From: Mycolicibacterium insubricum
GTDB lineage: Bacteria > Actinomycetota > Actinomycetes > Mycobacteriales > Mycobacteriaceae
NCBI RefSeq assembly: GCF_010731615.1
Contig: NZ_AP022618.1
Coordinates: 4,154,001 to 4,218,000 of the forward strand
DNA: 64,000 bases
Direction: 5' to 3'
Within the stretch, counting starts at the first letter, position 1. Every line of letters starts with the position of its first letter. Shown piece after piece: positions 31,902-38,920 of this stretch. Position numbers and translations under genes: made by a program. Below the pieces are notes generated by a model. The model was not told the origin of the DNA and made no database searches. It saw nothing but the letters and a program-made list of their open reading frames with translations.

Positions 31902-32552
31902 TCAGCCGGTGATCGCGGCGACCCCGGCGGTCAGCAATCCCTTGGCCCGCTCGGTGTCCACCGGAACCGTCGGCTTGTCCGGCACCACCGTCGGATTGGC
32001 CGTCACCAGCACCCGGTAGTCACCGAAATCGGCGGTGTAGGTGTAGGTTTCGCCGGTCTGTGGCTTCCCGTTGTTGGTGATCTGCATGACCACGTGCTTG
32101 CCGAGGGTGGTGGCGTTGTCGATCTGCGGGGCGTCGACGACCTGGACGGTCCCCCGCACGCCGTTGCCGGCGAAGTTGACCTTCTGGCAGTCCGGCCCGG
32201 GATCGTTGGACGGCAGCGGTTGCGACGTCTCGGTGGCGATGACGATGTAGCGCACCCCGCCGCCCTCGGCGATCACCGAGGACATGTTCCCGTTCAGGTC
32301 CGCCGGGGCCGACGGGTTCTCGCTGAGTTTGGCGCAGGCCGGCGGGTCGAACACCATCCCGTCGGGCAGTTTCTGCCCGGAGCCGATCCGGGCGGGGTCG
32401 ATGCCGGTGACCGGCACCACGTTGACCTTGTATTCCGGCCCGAACGAGGCCTTGACGCCGGCGATCTTGGAAATGTCGGCGTGGGTGTCCGACGACGTGG
32501 TGCAGCCGGCCAACAGCCCCGCACCCAGCAGCACAACCGCGTAAGTTCGCAT
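31902..32552 (-). CDS. lipoprotein of the Rv0999 / DUF5642 type
   Basis: A 216-residue precursor with lipobox LLAGC (Cys17). The mature domain contains GIDPARIGSGQKLPDGMVFDPP, PACAK and a later DCQKV, typical of a mycobacterial family of unknown function (DUF5642, tentatively). The neighbour at 32564-33271 has the same layout (GIDPVRIKRIRAELPEGFEV, DPPACAG, APQIDGATT against APQIDNATT), so the two are diverged paralogs 11 bp apart in one operon. Function unknown. Confidence 0.82.
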   Translation of the reverse strand: MRTYAVVLLGAGLLAGCTTSSDTHADISKIAGVKASFGPEYKVNVVPVTGIDPARIGSGQKLPDGMVFDPPACAKLSENPSAPADLNGNMSSVIAEGGGVRYIVIATETSQPLPSNDPGPDCQKVNFAGNGVRGTVQVVDAPQIDNATTLGKHVVMQITNNGKPQTGETYTYTADFGDYRVLVTANPTVVPDKPTVPVDTERAKGLLTAGVAAITG

Positions 32553-32563
32553 CGCGGGCCAAT

Positions 32564-33271
32564 CTACCGGTGCAACACCGCCACGGCCTTGACCAACAGG
32601 CCCGCGGCGTAGTCGTCGGTCAGCGGACCCTCCTCGTTTCCCGGCGTGGTGATGACCGTGACCGCGACCAGTTGGTCATCGTGCTCGGCGGTGAGCCAGC
32701 GGATGGTGGATTCGGTGCGGGCGGCGGATTCCACCGCGGTCACGCTGTCGGCCCGCAGACCCGCCGTCGTCGCGCCGTCGATCTGCGGTGCCTCTGCGGG
32801 CTGCACCCGGGCGGTGGAGTGCTGGTAGCTCATGGTCCAGGCGCTGCAGTCACCGGCGGGTTCCGCGAGCGGTGCAGTTCCGCGAGCAGGAGGCCCGCCG
32901 TCGGTGGGTTCAGCTTCCACGGGGTCGCCGGAAACGGGCATGACGGTGACGTACACCGTGCCCCCGGTGCCCGAGGCCGACAGTCCCCGGGTCTCGGCCG
33001 TTTCCCGGGGACCGAGCAGCCCAGCGCATGCGGGCGGGTCGGCCACCCAATCGCGCCCGTAGCCGGCCAGCCCGGCCAGATTGGCGTCGGGCGCCACGTC
33101 GGCGACCTCGAAGCCCTCGGGCAGCTCGGCGCGGATCCGTTTGATGCGCACCGGGTCGATCCCGGTCGGTGCGACGGTGGCGGTCGACGACGTGGGAGCA
33201 TCCGGGGCCGGGCCCGGTGAACCACACCCCACCAGCGCCATCATCAGCACACCGATCACGACGATCCGCAT
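32564..33271 (-). CDS. lipoprotein, paralog of the downstream DUF5642-type gene
   Basis: A 235-residue precursor with lipobox ALVGC (Cys16). It shares GIDP, LP(E/D)G, DPPAC and APQID.ATT with the next gene. An insert at about residues 125-141 (GGPPARGTAPLAEPAG) is not matched in the paralog and corresponds exactly to a copy of a palindromic DNA repeat (32851-32904). The reading frame stays open across it. It starts near the divergent small membrane protein gene. Function unknown. Confidence 0.82.
   Translation of the reverse strand: MRIVVIGVLMMALVGCGSPGPAPDAPTSSTATVAPTGIDPVRIKRIRAELPEGFEVADVAPDANLAGLAGYGRDWVADPPACAGLLGPRETAETRGLSASGTGGTVYVTVMPVSGDPVEAEPTDGGPPARGTAPLAEPAGDCSAWTMSYQHSTARVQPAEAPQIDGATTAGLRADSVTAVESAARTESTIRWLTAEHDDQLVAVTVITTPGNEEGPLTDDYAAGLLVKAVAVLHR
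32851..32904. repeat. interspersed palindromic repeat, copy 1 (inside a lipoprotein gene)
   Basis: A 54-bp element bounded by CGGCGGG and CCCGCCG, with TTCCGCGAG occurring twice inside. It aligns without gaps to 38327-38380 at roughly four of five positions. The flanking arms differ between copies but stay complementary within each (GCCGGG/CCCGGC in the other), so the inverted repeat is maintained. It encodes an in-frame insert in the lipoprotein. Confidence 0.7.
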
Positions 33272-33344
33272 GCACTCTTGCTACCACGCGCTACGGTCAT
33301 CGGCGGGTTGCCTCGCGTATTGTCCTCACAGTGGAGGACGACCG

Positions 33345-33575
33345 ATGGCGACGTTCAAGAAGTACCTGATATTCCAGGCGATGACGCTGACCTTCGGGAT
33401 CGTCGGGCCGATCTTCCTGATCGTCTACTTCGCCGCGCAGCCGGAGCCGGAGTTGCGCTGGATGTACTTCGCCGGACTCACCATTACCACGATCGACGTA
33501 CTGGTGGCCCTGGTACTGGCCGGAGCCGAGAAGGACGATGCGCCGGTCACGCACTTGGACGTCATCGAGCTCTGA
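33345..33575 (+). CDS. small two-helix membrane protein
   Basis: A 76-residue protein with two predicted transmembrane helices (LIFQAMTLTFGIVGPIFLIV and YFAGLTITTIDVLVALVLA) and a short charged tail. ATG at 33345 lies behind GGAGGACGACC. Similar small proteins with this N-terminus occur in mycobacteria without a known function. It lies 10 bp upstream of the LpqT-like lipoprotein gene and is probably co-transcribed with it. Confidence 0.8.
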   Translation: MATFKKYLIFQAMTLTFGIVGPIFLIVYFAAQPEPELRWMYFAGLTITTIDVLVALVLAGAEKDDAPVTHLDVIEL

Positions 33576-33585
33576 AAGGGAACCC

Positions 33586-34278
33586 ATGCTTACCTTGAGC
33601 AGAATCGCCGCTACCGGATTCACCGCGGTCGCGGTGCTGGCGGCATCGGTGGCATGCGACAAGCATCCCGACACCGAGTCCCCCTCCTCGTCGACGACCT
33701 CGCCGGCCTCGACCGCCCCGGTACAGACCTCGACGCCGGTGACGACGAGTCCCGCCGTCACCGCTCCGAGCGCGGGGTCGCTGGCGGCGTACGCCAAGGC
33801 CAACAACCTGACGCTGACCGAGTTGCGGCACGGCGATCCCGGGCCGAAGGTCGACCTGCCGGTGCCCCAGGGCTGGAAGCTGGTCTACGACGAGCCGGAC
33901 GCACCGTTCGGCGCGCTGGTCCTGCAGAAGCCGACCGACCCGAAGATCCCGGGCCGGATCGTCATGCTGATGACCAAGCTCGGCGGAAAGATCGACCGGG
34001 ACGCGATCTTCGCGGCCAGCAACGCCGAGATCATCGCGCTGCCAGACTTCCACGGGCCGCAGAGCCCGCAGACCGACACCCTGGCCGGCTTCGTCACCAG
34101 CCAGATCGGTGGCCTCTACCAGCCGGATCAGCAACTGATCGCACAGAAGACCGTCGTCATCCCGACCGACGGTGGCGCCTATGTGCTGCGGCTGCGGGCC
34201 AGCGGCAACCAGGAGGACGCCGCCGCGATGATGCTGGCCACCAGTGAGATCGACAAGAAGGCCACCATCACCGCCTGA
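33586..34278 (+). CDS. LpqN/LpqT-like lipoprotein
   Basis: A 230-residue precursor with a hydrophobic N-terminus ending in ASVAC (a weak lipobox, since the -3 residue is Ser), a Ser/Thr/Pro-rich linker, then a globular domain with TELRHGDPGPKVDLPVPQGW, APFGALVLQKPTDPKIPG and a C-terminal LRASG segment. This matches the LpqN/LpqT family, whose members have been linked to envelope lipid transport. M. tuberculosis has lpqT between prs and rplY, where this genome has arsC and an SDR instead. AAAGGG precedes the ATG. Confidence 0.78.
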   Translation: MLTLSRIAATGFTAVAVLAASVACDKHPDTESPSSSTTSPASTAPVQTSTPVTTSPAVTAPSAGSLAAYAKANNLTLTELRHGDPGPKVDLPVPQGWKLVYDEPDAPFGALVLQKPTDPKIPGRIVMLMTKLGGKIDRDAIFAASNAEIIALPDFHGPQSPQTDTLAGFVTSQIGGLYQPDQQLIAQKTVVIPTDGGAYVLRLRASGNQEDAAAMMLATSEIDKKATITA

Positions 34279-34283
34279 GCGGT

Positions 34284-35123
34284 TCAGGTCTGGCGTGAGT
34301 ACGCCGAGGCCTCGGCGATCAGCTCCGGGCTCGGCCGCACGCCGGTGTAGCGCTCGAACTGCTCGGCGGCCTGTCGGGCGATCACCTCGGTTCCGGTGAT
34401 CACCTGTTTGCCGGCCGCCCGTGCGGCGGCGATCAGCGGCGTCTCCCCCGCCGGGCCGGCCGCCAGTGCCACGACGTCGAACACCGTGTCGGCCGCAGCA
34501 ATCGTCCCCGGGCCGAACGCCGACTCGGATTCCTCGGGGCCACCGGCCATCCCGATGGGGGTGACGTTGACGATGATCGACCCCGACGCGCCGCCGGGGT
34601 GGTGGCGCCAGTGGTAGCCGAGGCGCTCAGCCAGCTCCGGGCCGGCGACGGTGTTGCGGGCCACCAGCACGCCGTGGTGAAAACCGCTGTCCCGGAACGC
34701 CGTCGCAACCGCCGCCGCCATCCCCCCGCTGCCGCGGATCAGCACCGACCGGTCCGGGTCCAGGCCGTACTCGGCGATCAGCGCCTCGATCGCCAGGTAA
34801 TCGGTGTTGGCCGCGGTGAGTTCGCCGCCGTCGTTGACGATGGTGTTGACGGCGCCGATCGCCGCCGCCGACGGTTCGATCCGGTCGACCAGTGACAGCG
34901 CATCCTGCTTGAACGGCATCGACACCGAGCAACCGCGGATGTTCAACGCGCGGACGCCACCGATCGCGGCGGGCAGATCCGTGGTGGTGCACGCCTTGTA
35001 CAGGAAGTCCAGGCCGAGCCGGTCGTAGAGGTAGTTGTGGAACCGGGTGCCGATGTTGCTGGGCCGGGCGGCCAGCGAGATGCACAGCACGGTGTCCTTG
35101 TTCAGCGTCGGTCGCATCGACAT
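34284..35123 (-). CDS. shikimate dehydrogenase-like oxidoreductase
   Basis: A 279-residue AroE-fold protein: the N-terminal substrate domain has CSVSMPFKQDAL with the conserved Lys, then AVNTIV and AANTDYLA; the NAD(P) domain has RGSGGMAAAVATAF. Loop sequences differ from housekeeping AroE, so it may act on quinate or another acid. It follows the Pat acetyltransferase gene after only 4 bp, so the two are an operon, an arrangement I recall from M. smegmatis, where Pat is cAMP-responsive. The substrate is unknown. Confidence 0.85.
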   Translation of the reverse strand: MSMRPTLNKDTVLCISLAARPSNIGTRFHNYLYDRLGLDFLYKACTTTDLPAAIGGVRALNIRGCSVSMPFKQDALSLVDRIEPSAAAIGAVNTIVNDGGELTAANTDYLAIEALIAEYGLDPDRSVLIRGSGGMAAAVATAFRDSGFHHGVLVARNTVAGPELAERLGYHWRHHPGGASGSIIVNVTPIGMAGGPEESESAFGPGTIAAADTVFDVVALAAGPAGETPLIAAARAAGKQVITGTEVIARQAAEQFERYTGVRPSPELIAEASAYSRQT

Positions 35124-35127
35124 CTCC

Positions 35128-36114
35128 TCACAGCTCGCGCAGGACCCGCACGGCCATCGCCTCGATGCCCCGGGCCGTGTCGTCGTCGATCGGCACCTCT
35201 TGCGGCACAGCGATTTCAGTGGTCACCATGTGCAGATCGTCACGCTTCCACTGGGCGCCGGCGCGATCCAGAATGGCCCGCATGGGCAGATTGTCGGTCA
35301 GCACCCGGGCGTGGAACCGGGTCACCCCGGCCACCCGGGCGGCGATCGCCAGCGCGCCCATCAGGAAGGTCCCGATGCCCTGGCCCTGGTAGTCGTCGCC
35401 GACCAGGAAAGCGATCTCGGCGCGCGTACGGTCGTCCTCGTCCCGCACGAACCGGGCATCGGCAACCAGGTCGCCGTCGGGGGTGACCACCACCCAGACG
35501 AAATGGTCGACGTAGTCGACGACGAACAGGTAGCGCATCAACTTCTGACCGGGCTGACGCACAGTCTGGAAGCGGCGGTAGAACGTGTCGCTGGAGAAGG
35601 TGATATGGCTGTGCTCGGTGCGGGCCCGGTCACCCGGCAGCACCGGTCGCAGCAGCAACTCCCGGCCGTCGCTCAGCCGCACCGGCACCGGGGTGATGAA
35701 CGCGGCCAGGCGTTGCCGGGCGGTGCGCTCCAACCGCTCCAGCACCCCGGGCAGCTCGATCAGCAGGTCGAACGCGGCGTCGTCGCCGCTCCAGCCGGCC
35801 AGCGCGGTGATCGCGGTGACCGTCGCCGACCGCGGCGAATGCCGAAGCAGGGCCAGCTCTCCCAGGATGCGCCCGGCGTCGGCGATCAGCGGCGGATCGG
35901 ACTCGTCGCGCGGTTCCCGGGTGATCGCGACGCTGCCCTCGGCGATGATCAGGAACTCGTCGGCGGGTTCCCCCTGCACCATCAGCACCTCGCCGGCCGC
36001 GGCGCGCAGCGGGCGCAACAACCGAGCCAGGGGCACCAAATCGCTTGCCGTGCAGTCGGCGAAGACGTCGAGCCGGGCTAGGGCCTCGGCGCGACCGTTC
36101 TCCGATTCGCTCAC
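35128..36114 (-). CDS. cAMP-dependent protein lysine acetyltransferase (Pat)
   Basis: A 328-residue fusion of an N-terminal cyclic-nucleotide-binding domain (about 12-130; phosphate cassette GELALLRHSPRSATV) and a C-terminal GNAT acetyltransferase (about 150-310; acetyl-CoA loop VGDDYQGQGIGTFLMGAL, and AEIAFLV holding the likely catalytic Glu). The mycobacterial orthologs (Rv0998, M. smegmatis Pat) acetylate and inactivate acyl-CoA synthetases in response to cAMP. It is followed within 4 bp by the shikimate-dehydrogenase-like gene. Confidence 0.94.
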   Translation of the reverse strand: MSESENGRAEALARLDVFADCTASDLVPLARLLRPLRAAAGEVLMVQGEPADEFLIIAEGSVAITREPRDESDPPLIADAGRILGELALLRHSPRSATVTAITALAGWSGDDAAFDLLIELPGVLERLERTARQRLAAFITPVPVRLSDGRELLLRPVLPGDRARTEHSHITFSSDTFYRRFQTVRQPGQKLMRYLFVVDYVDHFVWVVVTPDGDLVADARFVRDEDDRTRAEIAFLVGDDYQGQGIGTFLMGALAIAARVAGVTRFHARVLTDNLPMRAILDRAGAQWKRDDLHMVTTEIAVPQEVPIDDDTARGIEAMAVRVLREL

Positions 36115-36165
36115 CGGCGGGTTCCTTCCGACGCGCGCAAGGCTACCGGGACCCCGGCCCGGCCA

Positions 36166-37101
36166 TCAGTCTCCGATGCGTTCGGCCGTCACATCGAAAT
36201 CGGTGGTGGCCGGGCACGGTTCGGCGGTTGCGTACGACCCGGAACCGGTCAGCGTCGCGATCGGGTTTGCCGCCGGGTTCGGCAGCGGGAATGTCGCGGT
36301 GTCCTTCCGCTCGGCCTTGCGGCCGTCTGCACACGTACTCTGGGTCGTCGTGGTGAAGCTCCAGACGCCGTTGGTCAACGTCCAGACCAGCTCCCGATCA
36401 TCCCCGGTGATCAGGGACATGCATCGCTCGGCGGTGCGCACGCAGTAGGTCTGCACCTTCCGTTCCATCGCGGAATCGTTGGGGGCGCCCTTCTTGTCTT
36501 TCAGCTGGAAGCGGTAGTTGCCGCGCAGGCCCGCCGCCCGGTTGACCACCCGATCCGGCAGGATCGACGGATCGGGCACCAGCACCGCGGGGTCGGCGTT
36601 GCCGATCCGTTTGACCGTTACCGGTCGTTCAAAGTTGCAACCGTTGTTCGACGCCGTCAGCGAGCGGAACAGCCCGGTGTAGCCGCCGTCGTGACTCGGT
36701 GTCAGGGTGAGGATCTTGAATTCCTCGGTGGCCTGGTCACCGCAGGTCGCCGGCCGTCGCTCCACGCCCTGCCAGGCGCCGTCGACGAAGTCGAGCAGGA
36801 AGCTCTGCGGCACCAGGTTCGGCACCGGATTGACCACCGCCGCCCCCGCGATACAACCGTCCGGGCACGACGAGCGGACGACCATGGTCACCGAAACGGC
36901 GGTGCTACCGGGTACTTCCTTGCCAGACTCCGCTGACCGCATCTTGTCGAGTTCCATCACGAAGGTGCCGTCCATCTTGCCCACCCGCGACACCGCCGAG
37001 CCGGGATCGGAACCGCCCGTGTTGTTCGATCCGCAGCCGGAGAGCGCCGACGCGGTCAGCAGCAGCGCCGAAATCGCGGCGCCGACCCGTGTCATCCTCA
37101 T
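36166..37101 (-). CDS. lipoprotein of unknown function, paralog of upstream gene
   Basis: A 311-residue precursor with lipobox ALSGC (Cys23). The mature part has paired cysteines (SSCPDGCIAG, ATCGDQ, NNGCNF, TYCVRTAERCMSL, STCADG, EPCPATTDFDV). It shares the order of elements with the gene 3 bp upstream: a CxxxC pair, xxxACGD, R(I/T)GxxDPA, then (F/Y)CVR.....C, then a C-terminal Cys followed by xDF. The pair looks like two bound extracytoplasmic domains from an old duplication. The ligand is unknown. Confidence 0.78.
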   Translation of the reverse strand: MRMTRVGAAISALLLTASALSGCGSNNTGGSDPGSAVSRVGKMDGTFVMELDKMRSAESGKEVPGSTAVSVTMVVRSSCPDGCIAGAAVVNPVPNLVPQSFLLDFVDGAWQGVERRPATCGDQATEEFKILTLTPSHDGGYTGLFRSLTASNNGCNFERPVTVKRIGNADPAVLVPDPSILPDRVVNRAAGLRGNYRFQLKDKKGAPNDSAMERKVQTYCVRTAERCMSLITGDDRELVWTLTNGVWSFTTTTQSTCADGRKAERKDTATFPLPNPAANPIATLTGSGSYATAEPCPATTDFDVTAERIGD

Positions 37102-37104
37102 CGC

Positions 37105-38106
37105 CTAACCTTCCGACCGCTGCAGAGCCAGGTTGAAGTCGCGCAGCACACCGGTGCAGGCGCCGGTGACCACGGCGACCTCCGACCCGGTCGTGTTCTG
37201 GATCGGGTTGGAGGCGTCGGTGGGCAGGGCGTACTGCTCGTGGGAGATCACCTGCGCCTGTTGCTTGGACTCCGGGCACTCGGTGTCCATCGCGTCGAAC
37301 TGCACGGTCCAGCGGCCGTTGTCGAATTCCAGCGGAACCAGGCGCGGGCCGTCGGGCTCGGTGAACGACTTCAGCGCCACGCAGTTGTTGGTGTTACGGA
37401 CGCAGAAGCTGGTGAACTCCACTGCGGTGCGGTCGATTTCACTTCCGGCCTGGACCTGGACAGCGGTCCTCGTGTACTTGCCGGAGAGCCGCGCCGGGGG
37501 CGATGCCCGCCAGGGCGGCACCGACGCAGGATCGCCGAGCGAGATCGCCGGGTCGATGTCGCCGGTCCGGGTGATGGTGATCGGCAGCTGCTGCACGCTC
37601 ACGCACTGCGGGCTGGCGACCCGGATGTCGGTGCGGGTGCCGGTCAGGCTGCCGTCGGATTGCGGGGTCAGCGACCAGTAGACGGTCTGGCGCCCGACGC
37701 TTCCGTCACCGCAGGTCCATTCGGCCTGTTCGGCCTGAAACCAGCGGCCGTCGCGATAGTCGGCGACCATCGGCTCGTCGGGCTTTCCGTCCCCGTCTTC
37801 GAAAGGTTTACTCGCATCCTTGTCATCCAGGCGCATGCCGATGGTGACGCAGGTATCCCCGTCGCAGTGGCTGCGCAGGGCGAACTGCCGCTGCATCGAC
37901 GGCCCCGGGTCGGGCTCTCCCCCGAGGGTCTGTTTGGCGCCGTCGCCGACGAGCCGGTAGACGCCGTTGAGGGCGTACGACGGTGTCGCCTGCGGTTCGG
38001 TGTCCGTGCCGCAGCCGGCCAGCGACGCGGCCAACGTTGCGACGGTCACCGACGCGGCCAGCGCCGACCATGCTGATCGTCCGGCGATCCTGCGAGAATT
38101 GCGCAT
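37105..38106 (-). CDS. lipoprotein of unknown function, tandem paralog
   Basis: A 333-residue precursor with lipobox SLAGC. Mature cysteines fall in SHCDGDTCVT, EWTCGDG, SPQCVSV, SFCVRNTNNCVAL, DTECPES and GACTGVLRDFN. ATG at 38106 has GGGAGAGGATCG just upstream and is preferred over an in-frame start 60 bp earlier. It is first in a two-gene operon with its paralog at 36166-37101. The repeated disulfide pattern suggests a stable extracellular fold such as a sensor or binding domain. No family is recognised. Confidence 0.78.
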   Translation of the reverse strand: MRNSRRIAGRSAWSALAASVTVATLAASLAGCGTDTEPQATPSYALNGVYRLVGDGAKQTLGGEPDPGPSMQRQFALRSHCDGDTCVTIGMRLDDKDASKPFEDGDGKPDEPMVADYRDGRWFQAEQAEWTCGDGSVGRQTVYWSLTPQSDGSLTGTRTDIRVASPQCVSVQQLPITITRTGDIDPAISLGDPASVPPWRASPPARLSGKYTRTAVQVQAGSEIDRTAVEFTSFCVRNTNNCVALKSFTEPDGPRLVPLEFDNGRWTVQFDAMDTECPESKQQAQVISHEQYALPTDASNPIQNTTGSEVAVVTGACTGVLRDFNLALQRSEG

Positions 38107-38205
38107 CGATCCTCTCCCTGCCCGGGCGACCGGCCCGCACGCCCCATCGGGACAAATGTATGACACCTGGCAAGTTCCGTCAGGTTTTGTGGCCCGGCGG
38201 CAGGT

Positions 38206-38920
38206 TCAGGACGGCGCGGGCAGCAGCCGCGGGATGAGCCGGACGTAGACGAACTGGCCGGCGACCACGACGAACAGCGTCGCCGTCATCAACGGCACCA
38301 TGGCGGCGCTCATCGCCGCGGACGCCGACCGCCGGGTTCGACGAGCGGCGTAGTTCCGCGAGGAAGAGGCCCGGCGCCGACCGAGCCGCCCGCTGCGGTG
38401 CCGAGCCGCGAGCGTCTGGGTGCCCCAGGCCAGCAGCAGCGGCACCACGATGAGGACCCCGAATGCCTCCAGGAACGGGCCGAGGTCGACGATGTCGGCG
38501 AGTTCGGGCCCGACGAACAGCCACAGCAGTAGGGGCAGCGCGACCATCTGGGTCAGCATCAGCACGGGCGCGGCGGCCAGCAGGCGGGCGGCGATGATCG
38601 CCGCCTGCCAGACCGCAGAACACGATGGCGTAGTCGATGCACGGGGTGAGCAGGGTGAGCAGCACACCCAGCAACACCGCCCGGGACAGCGTCAGCGGCA
38701 GGGTCAGCGCCGCAACGACGACCGGCACCACGACGAAGTTGATCGCCAGCACCGCAGTGAGAAACCGGACGTCGCGGAACGCGGCGATCAGCCTGGTGAA
38801 CGGGACCTGCAGGAAGGTGGCGTAGAGCAAGGTGCCCAGGACCGGATAGATCGCGGCCTCCCACAGCCGTCCACCCGTCGGCCAGGCGGTCCCGACGACA
38901 TAGCCGGCGGCCCGAGCTAC
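38206..38920 (-). pseudogene. broken ACR3/ArsB-type arsenite efflux permease
   Basis: Two overlapping frames carry one membrane protein. The upstream frame (in-frame codons from about 38917) reads TGGRLWEAAIYPVLG, LLYATFLQVPFTRL and LLTPCIDYAIVFCGLAGGD; the downstream frame continues with ARLLAAAPVLMLTQM, LLLWLFVGPELADIV and VPLMTATLFVVVAGQ. The switch needs one base removed near 38596. The N-terminal helix and start codon are missing: a TAG and the stop of the phosphoesterase gene abut the first recognisable codons. A palindromic repeat copy adds about 20 residues near the C-terminus. Two or three lesions indicate a pseudogene rather than a sequencing error. Confidence 0.82.
38327..38380. 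repeat. interspersed palindromic repeat, copy 2 (inside the permease pseudogene)
   Basis: A 54-bp element ungapped-alignable to 32851-32904, bounded by GCCGGG and CCCGGC and containing AGTTCCGCGAGGAAGAGG. In the permease frame it encodes an Arg/Ser-rich insert (ASSSRNYAARRTRR) between the penultimate loop and the last membrane helix, where homologs should be continuous. Confidence 0.7.

Noticed and set aside
38180..38830. 216-residue frame as an intact permease gene
   Set aside because: Only its first 70 residues look like a membrane transporter; the remainder is out of frame with the downstream half, so it is called a pseudogene.
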